In this document: positions 24,069 through 33,617 of the stretch, piece by piece
How positions within the stretch are numbered: position 1 is the stretch's first letter
How the letters are laid out: every line of letters starts with the position of its first letter
Source of the DNA: CBDFKK01 sp965248815
Lineage (GTDB): Bacteria; Pseudomonadota; Alphaproteobacteria; SMXP01
Length of the DNA stretch: 64,000 bases
NCBI GenBank assembly: GCA_965248815.1
Contig: CBDFKK010000008.1
Coordinates: 2,790,001 to 2,854,000 of the forward strand
Reading direction: 5' to 3'
The notes under the pieces: model-generated
What the model saw: only the letters and a program-made list of their open reading frames with translations
Database searches by the model: none
Told to the model about the DNA's origin: nothing
Made by a program: the position numbers and the translations under genes

Positions 24069-25446
24069 CTATTTCGCTGGCGGTGTGCCCGTGGCCGCCG
24101 CCGTAGAGTTGGGGTCGATCGGCACCACGCGCACGCCGTACTTCACGCGCACGATGATGGCAATTATCATGACGATCAAATTCATGCCTGCCATCCAAAT
24201 GAAGGGGGCCTGATACATCCAGGCATCAAACACGACTCCTGAAACATATAGATTGATTAACACACCGACCGCGCCGAAAAAGCCGACGACCCCGATGATA
24301 GAACCGCGGGTGGGTGCGGGCGCCTCTTGGCCGACGAGAGCAGGCACGGCGACAATGACGCACGCCTCACCTGCGCCGGCCATGATCGCGACCAGGTAGA
24401 TCAGCGGCGAAGTGAACGGATCGCCCGCTACGCCCAAGGCGAAGTAACCGACCGTCGCGACGGCAAACGCAACGATCAAAGTCGATACGCGATCGAACCG
24501 GTCAACCATCAACCCCATGACCGGCGTAAAAACTAGCATCGCGAGCTGGGAAACACCGAACAGGCGTCCCGAAGAACTCTGGGCTTCATCGGCGGGCATG
24601 CCGAGATCAGTGCCGACAGCGACCAGCCACAACGAAAAGAATGTCGCAAGTACCGTGAGATCGCCGCGGGAGACAAAGGCCGACGCGCAACCGAGGCAAA
24701 GCTTTGGATTTTTGCGAACTTCGCTGAGACCCGTGCGCAGTAATTCGAGTGGCGGTTGGCGCTTCTTAGCTGTTGTGCTCGTAACGTCTCTGACGCCGGC
24801 CCAGGTAATACATGCCGTCACAAATCCGATGGCCGCCATGGTCCAAAAAGTATAGGTGCCTGCTTCAACCGGCGTCGCGCCACGATCGGCGTAAATATTC
24901 GGCAATTGGGCAAATACGAACGACGTAATCACGACGACGCCCATGCCGGTAATAACGGAGCTGACACTGATCAGCTTGCCGCGCGAGGCGTTTTGTGCGT
25001 AATCGGCAATGCATGACCCCATCATGATGGTACATGCCGCGATGCCCGCGGAGCTGATCATGCGCAACATGATGAGCGTGGTGCCCGTTTCGGCAAGGGG
25101 AATAAAACAGAAGCCGACGGAGATGGTCAAAAGCCTGCGGTGAATATGGGCCGGCGGCCCGATCCGGTCAGAGTACACGCCGATCGGGATCGCAAATGCA
25201 ATCGCGACAAGCTCGACGATGACGCCGAGATTTCCCGTGAAGTTGCCTTGAACTTCGTTGGGCATTTGCAAGTGCGCTTGCAAGAGATAGGGATGAAGCA
25301 GGCTGATCGACGAAATGAAAGACGATGGTCATCATTCCCGAGAAGAAGAGCGTCAGCGCATTGACCGGCGTGATGCCCGGCGACAACCAAATCGGTCCGA
25401 GATTGCGCTGGGTGCGGTCGATCTCAAACGAGGCCGCGTCGCTCAT
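24069..25446 (-). pseudogene. MFS transporter, one frameshift near the N-terminus
   Basis: A 12-helix-type major facilitator protein related to its upstream neighbour. It starts MSDAASFEIDRTQRNLGPIW at 25446. After MMTIVF the frame shifts by one base at about 25318-25320, where TTTC stands for the TTC expected from the paralogue, and continues SLLHPYLLQAHLQMPNEVQG to the end. Other family signs are SDRIGPPAHIHRR in the loop 2-3 position and the second-half equivalent DRFDRVSTL. The substrate is unknown; family members move drugs or organic acids. It begins three bases after the stop of the upstream MFS gene. Unless the assembly is wrong, no full-length product is made. Confidence 0.8.
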
Positions 25447-25449
25447 GGG

Positions 25450-26876
25450 TTATTCCGCCGCCGGTGTTTCCGAGGCGGCGGGCTTTGAGGTCGCTAGGGC
25501 GGGCTGTGCTTGTGAGGCTGACATGGACTCCGCATGTTCCTTGGCGCCGATACCGCGCGACGCTCCGTAATGCATCCGGACCCAAACAGCACCAACCATC
25601 ACGAATGCATTGAGGATGGCCATGTAAGTGAAGGGCGCCTGGTTGGAGATAAGATCAAAAATCTCGCCCGAAACTTTGCCACTAATAAGCACGCCGACGG
25701 TTCCGAAGAAATCCCATGAGGCCGACGATGGACCCGCGCACTTTGAGGGGCGCCTCTTGTCCAACCAAAGCCGGCGCTGAGACAACAACGGCGGCTTCAC
25801 CTGCGCCCGCTAAGATGACAACAGGATAGATGAGCCAAGACGAAAAAGGATCCCCTACAAGCCCCAACGCCAAATAGCCGGCGGTTGCGATAGCCATTGA
25901 TATGGCAAGCGCGGTGACGCGATCGACTTTGTCGATAATCCAACCCATGACCGGAATGAACAGAACCATCGCCATTTGCGAAATTGCGAAAAGCCAGCTC
26001 GCTGCTGATTGAGCCTCATCAGGGGCCATGCCTTGAGCAACCCCCGCATTGAACAGCCACATAGACATGAACGCGACGAGCACAAAAAGGTCGCCGCGAG
26101 AGACGAAGTAGGCAAAGCCCGTAAGCATTAGACGCGGGTTCTTGCTTACTTCGGTCGTTCCAGTACGAAGTAATTGCAAATAGGGTTCGCTCTTGTTGGC
26201 GGCAGCGGTTCGGCCGCCCCGTAAACCCAAAAACGTTATGAGCGCTGCCACGAGTGCAACCGCGGATAGGAGCCAAAAGGTATAGTTGCCTGCTTCAATG
26301 GGCTCTGCGCCACGCGCCGCAAAGAAACTTGGCAATTGGCCCAAAGGTAATCGCGGCGATCACAATGACGCCGACCCCTGTAATCGCACCGTTGATTCCG
26401 ATGAGTTTTCCCCGGCTTGAGTTTTGCGGGTAATCGACCATGGTCGACGCCAGCATCATGAGACACATGTTGAGGCCGATCGACAAGACAACCCGCCAGC
26501 CGATCATGGCCTCGGGCGAGCGCAAGATTGGCAATACGATCATGACGATCGAAACCAAGACAAAGCCGGCGACATAAAGGGTACGTCTGCCGATACGATC
26601 GGACATTGTCCCCGCCGCAATGACGACGCCTAACACAGCGATTTCGGCAATGACCGTCAGGTTGCCCATAAAGTTGCCCTGGACGCCCGGATCCATTTGC
26701 ATGTGGACGTTGAGCAGGTAAGGGTTGAGCACGCCAATGCCGGTGACGAACACCATGGTCATCATGCCTGCATAGAAGAGAGTGAGCACGTTGCCCGGTG
26801 TGACGCCGGGCGTCAGCCAGACGGGTCCCAACCGGCGCTGGGTGCGGTCGATGTCAATAGACGGTGGTTTACTCAT
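25450..26876 (-). pseudogene. MFS transporter, two frameshifts
   Basis: A paralogue of the gene downstream. Frame one runs from ATG 26876 (MSKPPSIDIDRTQRRLGPVW) to ITFG. At about 26340-26342 an extra G (GGG for GG) moves the reading to QLPSFFAARGAEPIEAGN. At about 25709-25711 an extra T (TTT for TT) moves it again, after GSIVGLMGF, to FGTVGVLISGKVSGEIFD and the end at 25450. SDRIGRRTLYV marks the family loop 2-3 motif. All three slips in this tandem pair are +1 in runs of two to three bases. They fit either recent loss or homopolymer sequencing error. Confidence 0.8.
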
Positions 26877-27025
26877 GGTCCTCCCCGGGTGGCGGGTCAG
26901 CCTGTCGGTCCGGGCTTAGGCTAATCTTAAGCGGGCATAGGGTCTAGCGCAGGTTCGCGAGTTCCAAATGCCTCTCGCGGGAAGATGTGAAAAGTCCACA
27001 TCACGAACAGGACTTTGAATGTAGG

Positions 27026-27958
27026 ATGGCGGACATGAACTCAATATCGACCATGCAGCCCTTTACGAAGGGCGATATTTTTGTCGGCGCGACACTCCTC
27101 AACAGCAAGGAGGACGACCACGCCGGTGTCGGCCGCATCATTCAGTTTGATCAAGATCTCAACGAAAAAGGCGTGCTTTGGGTCGAAGGAACGACCCATC
27201 TCATCGCGGGTCTAACCTTTGCCCCGGATGAGGTTTTGTGGGGCTTCGATACCCATAGTCGAACGATCGTGCATGTGGCCCCAACCGGACAGCAATTGCC
27301 ACTCAATAATTTCGATGATCGGTCGTTTTGTAAAGTGCACTTCTTGTCTGATGACCGGATTTGCCTGTGTGAGTTTTTAGTTGGCGCAAACCAACCAGAA
27401 AATCTAACGACGCGGTTTAAACCGCTGCCGGGACAAGAGGCCAAACAAGGCGACGGCGACATATATATTTACGATGCGGAAGGGAACCTCCTTCAAGTCT
27501 TCGATCCAGAAACCCATGGCGGCATTCCCGGCAATCACGGCGTCACGCATTCAGTCTTGTCGGGAGACGGGAATACACTTTTTTATGTTTCGGAAACCGG
27601 ACCGCGCTTGATGCGTTTTGATCTCGCAACCGGTACACAATTGCCGGATCTGCGCACTTTTCCGTTTGATCGCGAGCACATGTATTTTGGACTCACAAGA
27701 GCGCAAGCCGGAGAGCTGTTGTGCACGCGCGGCAATGGGATCGAGGTGATGGACGAAGAGGGAAGGGATCTCGACTTTTATCCCCTGGAAGGTTTTGGCT
27801 GGGCGTTGGTCGAAGACTTAAGCGATGGGCGTCATTGTGTCGTCGGGAATTGGTTTTCGGGCGAGGTCATCAAGTTCAACAAGCAGGCGCGCGAAATAGT
27901 GGCGTCCGAAAATGTCGGCGAGCGATGCATTGCCGGAATTGCGCAATATTCGGGATAA
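27026..27958 (+). CDS. Beta-propeller protein (SMP-30/NHL-like), function unknown
   Basis: A 310-residue protein with recurring propeller-type strands: HLIAGLTFAPDEVLWGFDTH, GDIYIYDAEGNLLQVFDP, HSVLSGDGNTLFYVSE, DLSDGRHCVVGNWFSGEVIK. The pattern of D-x-x-G turns followed by x-h-h-V strands suggests a six-bladed SMP-30 or NHL-type fold that may bind or hydrolyse a small ligand. No signal peptide, so cytoplasmic. Start at ATG 27026 (MADMNSIS); ATG 27035 is as good, and an ATG at 26987 would add 13 residues. It stands alone on the plus strand between MFS and infC. Confidence 0.6.
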   Translation: MADMNSISTMQPFTKGDIFVGATLLNSKEDDHAGVGRIIQFDQDLNEKGVLWVEGTTHLIAGLTFAPDEVLWGFDTHSRTIVHVAPTGQQLPLNNFDDRSFCKVHFLSDDRICLCEFLVGANQPENLTTRFKPLPGQEAKQGDGDIYIYDAEGNLLQVFDPETHGGIPGNHGVTHSVLSGDGNTLFYVSETGPRLMRFDLATGTQLPDLRTFPFDREHMYFGLTRAQAGELLCTRGNGIEVMDEEGRDLDFYPLEGFGWALVEDLSDGRHCVVGNWFSGEVIKFNKQAREIVASENVGERCIAGIAQYSG

Positions 27959-28008
27959 GGAGCCGTCAGACTGATTTCGGTATGCGGCGGCGCAGCTAAC
28001 GTGGCCCG

Positions 28009-28545
28009 CTATCGAGGAGCCATAACCATTATCATTTGCCGGCCTTCCATTTTGGGCGGCAATTCGACCTTGGCCACTTCGTCGACTTCCTCTTGAAGGC
28101 GTATCAGCAAATTCATGCCAAGTTCTTGGTGAGCCATTTCCCGACCACGAAATCTCAAAGTCACTTTGACCTTGTCGCCGCCTTCGAAAAATCTTTGCAT
28201 TGCCCGCAATTTGACCTGGTAGTCATGGACATCAATGTTGGGGCGCATTTTGATTTCTTTGACGTCGACCGTCTTTTGCTTTTTCTTCGCCTCGTTCTTC
28301 TTTTTCTGTTCTTGATACTTGTACTTACCGTAATCAAGAATCTTGCAGACGGGCGGATCGGTATTGGGGGAAACTTCTACGAGATCAAGACCGGCAGCTT
28401 CGGCCGCCTCGATTGCAGTCGCGATCGCAACTACACCGGCTTTGGTTCCTTTTTCGTCGATCAGCAGAACCTCTGGCACTGAAATCATTTCGTTGATGCG
28501 AGGACCGCCTTTTTCGGCCGGCGCATCGTAAGGTTTGCGAGCTAT
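28009..28545 (-). CDS. infC: Translation initiation factor IF-3, apparent AUA start
   Basis: A 178-residue IF-3. The N-terminal domain (GPRINEMISVPEVLLIDEKG) and C-terminal domain (VKEIKMRPNIDVHDYQVKL ... KVTLRFRGREMAHQELGM) are both complete. The conserved start region ARKPYDAPAEKGGPRINE lies upstream of the first ATG (28488). In frame, 19 codons earlier, is ATA at 28545, preceded by the strong ribosome binding site AGGAGGT five bases away. No ATG, GTG or TTG lies between. IF-3 rejects non-canonical starts and in E. coli infC uses AUU for self-control, so AUA here would serve the same autoregulation. ATG 28488 would remove the conserved GPRINE segment. Confidence 0.95.
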   Translation of the reverse strand: MARKPYDAPAEKGGPRINEMISVPEVLLIDEKGTKAGVVAIATAIEAAEAAGLDLVEVSPNTDPPVCKILDYGKYKYQEQKKKNEAKKKQKTVDVKEIKMRPNIDVHDYQVKLRAMQRFFEGGDKVKVTLRFRGREMAHQELGMNLLIRLQEEVDEVAKVELPPKMEGRQMIMVMAPR

Positions 28546-28550
28546 GTTTT

Positions 28551-28557
28551 ACCTCCT
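28551..28557 (-). promoter_or_regulatory. Ribosome binding site that fixes the infC AUA start
   Basis: AGGAGGT on the minus strand (forward acctcct 28551-28557), five bases before ATA 28545. The nearest upstream ATG in the other frame runs directly into a stop (ATGACTAG), so the only frame this site can serve is infC from AUA. Confidence 0.85.
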
Positions 28558-28654
28558 AGTCATGGTTCAAATGTGGTCGGACACGTTATGACATCACGTG
28601 GCCATAAACAAATCGTATATGAAAAACGCCCCGTTTATCAAGAATTGGCGTCTT

Positions 28655-29686
28655 TCACTTGATCACATGTGGAGGCGACATAGGACGCTTGATGAGATCA
28701 ATCAAGTCCTTCGCCTGCAGAACTTCACAGACTTCGCCTACGCCAAGGTCCACCAGCCTCTTTTTCTGCAGGATTGTCACGTCTTTTCCCCGCGGCGCAC
28801 ATATTTCCGGCTTGGATTCGGACGAGAACAAAACGACGCTCGGACAGTTTGCCGCCGCAATTACATGCATGGGGCCTGTGTCGTTGCCCACGGCAAGGCT
28901 TGCCTGGCGCGCGAGAATTATCAGTTGAAGGAAATCCGTACGGTTGATGAGGCTCAGCGCTCCGGGACATGCAGCTTGGATTGAATAGGCGACTTCTTTT
29001 TCCGAGTCTGTACCGAGAATGACTGGCATGATACCCGCGCGTCTGAGGTGCATTGCGAGATTGCCGTAATAGTCGGCAGGCCATCGCTTGTTCGCGCTGC
29101 TTGGAGAACCGCCCGGTGCCAATAGTGCATAGGGTTTTCGAACGCCGAACCAAGTTAATTCGGTTCGTGCTGCGCCGCGTTGGATTTCCTCGGCCCAATC
29201 AAGATTGGGCGGCGGCGCTGTGCCGTCAACTCGTCCCCCTCCCAGTCCTACGCCCGCCATCGCGAGCTGCTCAGCCTGCCGGTCGACCCTATGCATTTTG
29301 AGGCGTTTTTTGTTTTTATGCGGATGCGAACAGCCTTTGGCCGTGCCGACCCATTCTGGTCTTATTGGCCAAAGATGGTTGAATATCGCATTGGATTCGT
29401 TGGAAGTTTGCAGGTCATATATGCGACCGAATTTTGCCTTGCGGATCTGTCGAACCAGGCTTGATCTCGCCCAAAAATTATTGGCGAAGCCGTATTCCCA
29501 AACCGTGTCGAAATACGGACAGCTGCGGCCCAGCGCAGCATATTCCGGAGTCGTCAGCAGCGTAATCCGCCCGTCATAGTGATACTCACGGATGGTCTGA
29601 GAGGCCGCAAGTGATTGAACAAACTCGCCAAGCGGTCCCAAGTGAATTACGAGGACGTTGCTAAGGTCGCGCATATTCCTTTTCAC
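28655..29686 (-). CDS. Heptosyltransferase-like glycosyltransferase family 9 (ADP-heptose:LPS type)
   Basis: A 343-residue GT9 protein. The N-terminal Rossmann part VLVIHLGPLGEFVQSLAA matches the nucleotide-sugar transferase start. The second half has LLAPGGSPSSANKRWPADYY, VILGTDSEK, and AVGNDTGPMHVIAA, the family signature. It adds heptose or a related sugar to the lipopolysaccharide core on the cytoplasmic side of the inner membrane. The likely start is GTG 29686, because AGGAG, formed by the end of the upstream GT4 gene (CAGGAGTAA), lies five bases ahead; ATG 29674 is the alternative. It is coupled to the GT4 gene, which ends 2 bp upstream. Confidence 0.88.
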   Translation of the reverse strand: MKRNMRDLSNVLVIHLGPLGEFVQSLAASQTIREYHYDGRITLLTTPEYAALGRSCPYFDTVWEYGFANNFWARSSLVRQIRKAKFGRIYDLQTSNESNAIFNHLWPIRPEWVGTAKGCSHPHKNKKRLKMHRVDRQAEQLAMAGVGLGGGRVDGTAPPPNLDWAEEIQRGAARTELTWFGVRKPYALLAPGGSPSSANKRWPADYYGNLAMHLRRAGIMPVILGTDSEKEVAYSIQAACPGALSLINRTDFLQLIILARQASLAVGNDTGPMHVIAAANCPSVVLFSSESKPEICAPRGKDVTILQKKRLVDLGVGEVCEVLQAKDLIDLIKRPMSPPHVIK

Positions 29687-29688
29687 GC

Positions 29689-30894
29689 TTACTCCTGCCC
29701 GAGTGGTCCGCCACACATTGCACAATAGAGATCGATGGTTTTATCGCACATTTGCTCTACAGAATAGTGTGTCAGTACCCAATTTCTCCCGCTTTTCCCG
29801 AATTCTGCGCGAGCAGCGGACGACATGCTTAAGGTCGCATCCAGTGCCTGGGCCAAAGCGCCGGGGTCACCGGGCGCCACGCGCCAACCGGTCTTTCCGT
29901 TAACGACGGTCTCCTGCGCCGCGCCATGATCGGTCACGACAACCGGCTTTGCCATAGCCTGTGCCTCGGCGGCAACACGGCCGAACGCCTCAGGGTCGGT
30001 TGAAGCTGACACGATCACAGTCGATGCGGCGAGGGCAGCAGGCATGTCTGAGCAATGGTCGACGATCTTTACGATGCCGTTCAATTTCAGCCGATTAACC
30101 AACTGGGTCAATTCTTTAACATAGTTGCTGTTGCGGCGTGAATCGCCTGCCAATATGCAAACGAAATCACGGCGGCCAAATGAGCGAAGACGGCCTGCCG
30201 CTTCGATGAGGACGGCTTGACCCTTCCATCGGGAAAAGCGTCCGGGTAGCAGTATGAGTTGTCTTGTGTCCTTATCTAGACCCCATGATTTTAGAATGTG
30301 TTTTTGTCGTTGCATCGTGATTGCATCGGGATCAAATTTGCCTACATCAATTCCTCTGGGAATAGTAATGATGTTTTGAGTTGATAGTCCATATTGGCTG
30401 GCGATCAGATCAGACGTATATGACGAATTTGCAATAACGCGAGCACCTTTTGTCATAATTGAATTGTAAAAATTTTTCCAAGCGGAGGTCGCGTTATAAA
30501 TACCATGATAAGTGGTAATGAACGGCACATTACAGCGCTGCGCTGCATAATAGGCGCTCCACGCCGGAGCTCGCGATCGTGCGTGAACGATGTTGATGTT
30601 GTTTGTGTTGATGATTTTAGCCAAACGAAAAATGTTTAGAAAAATCTTAAATGGGTTTTTCGTATGCACGGGCAGTGATACCAGTTCCGAGCCGGTGGCA
30701 GCTAACCTATGTGCGAGACGGCCGCCGCTTGAAGCAACGAAGGACTGGCCGCCTGCCTTTACGACCGCAATGGCAACATCGAGAGTGGTTTGCTCAACGC
30801 CGCCACTGTCCAGCCTAGGAACGACCTGCAGTATGGCCAAACCACCCAGATCGACTTTTTGGACGTCGTGCATTTTTGTCGATTTGTCCTGCAA
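29689..30894 (-). CDS. Glycosyltransferase family 4 (GT-B)
   Basis: A 401-residue GT-B enzyme. N-terminal ILQVVPRLDSGGVEQTTLD is the acceptor-side glycine loop, IVHARSRAPAWSAYYAA precedes the linker, and the C-terminal donor-binding region has LLPGRFSRWKGQAVLIEAA, PAALAASTVIVSASTDPEAF and GRVAAEAQAMAKPVV, including the E-x7-E nucleotide-sugar motif. Probably a cell-envelope polysaccharide or LPS-core transferase, fitting its coupling to the GT9 gene downstream. Divergent from the hydrolase at 30926 with a 31-bp gap, so the promoters must overlap. Confidence 0.92.
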   Translation of the reverse strand: MQDKSTKMHDVQKVDLGGLAILQVVPRLDSGGVEQTTLDVAIAVVKAGGQSFVASSGGRLAHRLAATGSELVSLPVHTKNPFKIFLNIFRLAKIINTNNINIVHARSRAPAWSAYYAAQRCNVPFITTYHGIYNATSAWKNFYNSIMTKGARVIANSSYTSDLIASQYGLSTQNIITIPRGIDVGKFDPDAITMQRQKHILKSWGLDKDTRQLILLPGRFSRWKGQAVLIEAAGRLRSFGRRDFVCILAGDSRRNSNYVKELTQLVNRLKLNGIVKIVDHCSDMPAALAASTVIVSASTDPEAFGRVAAEAQAMAKPVVVTDHGAAQETVVNGKTGWRVAPGDPGALAQALDATLSMSSAARAEFGKSGRNWVLTHYSVEQMCDKTIDLYCAMCGGPLGQE

Positions 30895-30925
30895 GGCAAA
30901 CCATTATCCGTAGTATCTATGGCTC

Positions 30926-31705
30926 ATGACTAGCCCTAAAACTATTAACACATTCGGCGGCAAGACGATTGCTTATCATTTTGAGCCCGCCGATACGTCA
31001 ATGCAAAGAATGGCGGGCGTCATGTGGTTGGGCGGTTTTAAATCTGACATGAACGGAACTAAGGCTTTGGCGCTAAACCAGTGGGCGAAGTCGACGGGCC
31101 GTGGATTTACCAGATTTGACTATTTTGGACATGGGCGGTCATCAGGCCGGTTTGTTGATGGCACCATCACTCGTTGGCGCGATGACGCTCTGGCTATATT
31201 GGATCAAGTGGCCAAAGGCCCACAAATTCTTGTTGGGTCGAGTATGGGCGGTTGGTTGGCAATTCTTTCGGCACTTTCGCGTCCCGAACAGGTCAAAGGA
31301 TTGGCTCTTGTAGCACCCGCACCCGATTTTACTGAAGACTTGGTTTGGAACAAATTGTCTCCGTCGATAAGAAGAGACTTAGAGAATGGCGTCACGTTCG
31401 ACCAGCCTTCCCAATACGATGAAGATCCGTATCCGATTACGATGAACTTGATCGAAGATGGCCGCACTCATTTGGTATTGCGCGATATCATCTCTATTGA
31501 ATGTCCCATACACATTCTTCACGGAATGCACGACGACGACGTCCCTTGGAGCCGATCCTTGGATTTGATTGATCAGTTTGCGTCCCAAGATGTTGTTGCA
31601 ACTTTTGTTAAGTCAGCGGACCATCGAATGTCAGATGCCGAAAGCATTGGCCGACTCATTCAGGTCACCGACAAACTATGCCAAAATGTAGATAATACAG
31701 ATTGA
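30926..31705 (+). CDS. Alpha/beta hydrolase
   Basis: A 259-residue serine hydrolase. The oxyanion strand is MWLGGFKSDMNGTKA, the nucleophile elbow GSSMGGW (Ser near residue 110), the acid D in LHGMHDDDVPW, and the histidine in KSADHRMSD. It is cytoplasmic with no signal peptide and a lid of moderate length. The substrate is unknown: an ester or thioester. In family members of this type (palmitoyl-protein-thioesterase ABHD10-like) the GFKSDMxGxKA block is usual. Divergent from the glycosyltransferase pair. Confidence 0.9.
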   Translation: MTSPKTINTFGGKTIAYHFEPADTSMQRMAGVMWLGGFKSDMNGTKALALNQWAKSTGRGFTRFDYFGHGRSSGRFVDGTITRWRDDALAILDQVAKGPQILVGSSMGGWLAILSALSRPEQVKGLALVAPAPDFTEDLVWNKLSPSIRRDLENGVTFDQPSQYDEDPYPITMNLIEDGRTHLVLRDIISIECPIHILHGMHDDDVPWSRSLDLIDQFASQDVVATFVKSADHRMSDAESIGRLIQVTDKLCQNVDNTD

Positions 31706-31776
31706 GCATATGTGGTTGCGTAGTCGAACCATGAACAGGAAATTGTATTGTGAGTGAGATCTTGTCCCTAAGAGCA

Positions 31777-32436
31777 ATGAAGAAATATTTTTCGTTTTCG
31801 AGTTTGGTGATTGCTATTTTTACTGCGACTCTACTTAGCCTTCCCGCACAAGCTAATAAATACGATGATTGCATTCAGGCGATAGACGGCGATCAAGACG
31901 AAGCTTTAGAAGATGCTTTGGCTTGGCGCGACGCTGGTGGCGGTGCGGCCGCTAAACATTGCATCGCGCTAGCTTTGTTGGCGTTGGGCCAAGAAGAAGA
32001 AGCCGCCCTTCGATTGGAAGAACTAGCACTGGAATCAGGGGCTGGCGGCCCGGAAGAAAGGGCCGAGCTTTTGGCGCAAGCAGCGCAAGCGTGGATGCAA
32101 GCGGGCCGACCCGTCGAAGCAGATGTGGTCTTGACTTCGGCGATTGAACTCCAAGGTGCCGATCCAAATCTTTTTGTAGAACGGGCGTTGGCTCATCGCA
32201 TGAGGCAGGATTGGACTTCTGCTATCACGGACTTGACGACGGCGATTGAAATCGATCGTTCGCTTGTGGATGCTTATGTGCTCAGAGCAGCTGCGCGCCG
32301 TCAGACCGGGGATGCGATCGGCGCGTCCGCCGACGTCAATCGAGCTCTAGAACTCGATGCTTCGAACGTTGATGCCTTATTGGAGAGAGGGCGGCAAAGG
32401 GAACTAGCGTTGGGCCGTGACGCGTCGGTGGACTAA
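31777..32436 (+). CDS. Exported TPR-repeat protein
   Basis: A 219-residue protein with a signal peptide (MKKYFSFSSLVIAIF ... AQA) followed by alpha-solenoid repeats. The clearest TPR units are ADVVLTSAIELQGADPNLFV, AITDLTTAIEIDRSLVDAYV and ASADVNRALELDASNVDALL, each with the A-x-x-D/A-x-x-x-A-I-E-L-x-P pattern. A pair of cysteines (CIQAID and HCIALA) lies in the first repeats. GTG 31750 would add nine residues; ATG 31777 gives the normal signal peptide. Probably a periplasmic scaffold; partner unknown. Confidence 0.8.
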   Translation: MKKYFSFSSLVIAIFTATLLSLPAQANKYDDCIQAIDGDQDEALEDALAWRDAGGGAAAKHCIALALLALGQEEEAALRLEELALESGAGGPEERAELLAQAAQAWMQAGRPVEADVVLTSAIELQGADPNLFVERALAHRMRQDWTSAITDLTTAIEIDRSLVDAYVLRAAARRQTGDAIGASADVNRALELDASNVDALLERGRQRELALGRDASVD

Positions 32437-32462
32437 ACAAAGAATAGCGATATGGCTGCATG

Positions 32463-33617
32463 TTAATTAGCAGATATACAGATGAGCCATTCGTTGAGAA
32501 CGTCTGCATCGGTTTCTGCGTTGGCATTGGCGTGATGCAGTATTTGAAGCTGCCGGGGAGAAGCTAACTGTCCGCAAGCCCAAACGGCCATTGCCCTTAC
32601 GAGTGGTGAAGGATCTGTCAGCCGTTCTTCTGCGAACTCGAGCAAGGACGGGTCATTGGAGTTTCCAATTGCAATTAGAACATTTCTGATAAATCGGTCG
32701 CGGCCTATCCGTTTAATCGCTGTTCCTGCAAACATTTGCCGGAATTGTGCGTCGTCAAGGTTAACCAATATTCCTAGCTTCGGCGCAACCAAACCCTCTC
32801 TTGCCTGAAGATCAATTGTCTTGGCTTGTTGCGCAAATTTATTCCAGGGGCAAATTGCTAGACAATCGTCACAACCATAAATGCGATTTCCAATTGGCTT
32901 GCGGAACTCCAGGGGAATGTGGGTTTTGTGCTCGATCGTGAGATATGAAATGCACTTTGCTGCATCCAGTTGATAAGGACCTGGAAAAGCTTTAGTAGGG
33001 CAAATCGTCAGGCAAGCTTGGCACGTTCCGCAGCGATCCTCATGCGCCGCTGATGGCCGCAGTTCGAGCGTTGTAAATATCGAGCCAATAAACAGCCAAG
33101 ATCCATAATTCTTCGATACCAGATTCGTATGTTTTCCTTGCCAGCCAAAACCTGCAGCAGCTGCCAGCGGTTTTTCCATGACAGGCGCGGTGTCAACAAA
33201 GACTTTCACTTCAGAGTTGAACTCCTTGTGAATCCAACGGCCGATGGACTTGAGTCTCTTTTTTAATACGTCGTGATAGTCCTTACCTTGTGCGTAGACT
33301 GAAATGGTGCCGTTTGACGTTGCCGACAGTGACAAGAGCGGATCGAGTTCGGGACCATAGTTCATTCCGGCGACAACGATGCTCTTTGCGTCTGGCCAGA
33401 GCGTAGTAGGGCTCGCGCGGCGATCGGGGTTACGAGCCATCCAATCCATTGAGCCATGCCAATTGTTGTTTAGAAATTTTTTGAGACCATCTTGTGCTTT
33501 TGGCGGATCATCCACAGATGTAATTCCACAGAGCTCAAAACCCTGCTCTTGGACGTGCCTCGCAATTTCGTTTTCGGCGCGCTCTTGTCTTTCAGGGTTG
33601 TTTTCGAAGACGTTCAA
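32463..33617 (-). CDS. queG: Epoxyqueuosine reductase QueG
   Basis: A 384-residue QueG, which makes queuosine from epoxyqueuosine in tRNA (final step) using cobalamin and two 4Fe-4S clusters. The catalytic aspartate is D142 in VFVDTAPVMEK, followed by GFGWQGKHTNL. Cluster motifs are C196-x2-C199-x2-C202-x3-C206 (CGTCQACLTICP) and a second set around YGCDDCLAICPWNKF. A C-terminal HEAT-like tail follows. Family length is 350-390. It overlaps the stop of the GST gene by ATGA at 33614-33617, so it is coupled to it. Confidence 0.97.
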   Translation of the reverse strand: MNVFENNPERQERAENEIARHVQEQGFELCGITSVDDPPKAQDGLKKFLNNNWHGSMDWMARNPDRRASPTTLWPDAKSIVVAGMNYGPELDPLLSLSATSNGTISVYAQGKDYHDVLKKRLKSIGRWIHKEFNSEVKVFVDTAPVMEKPLAAAAGFGWQGKHTNLVSKNYGSWLFIGSIFTTLELRPSAAHEDRCGTCQACLTICPTKAFPGPYQLDAAKCISYLTIEHKTHIPLEFRKPIGNRIYGCDDCLAICPWNKFAQQAKTIDLQAREGLVAPKLGILVNLDDAQFRQMFAGTAIKRIGRDRFIRNVLIAIGNSNDPSLLEFAEERLTDPSPLVRAMAVWACGQLASPRQLQILHHANANAETDADVLNEWLICISAN

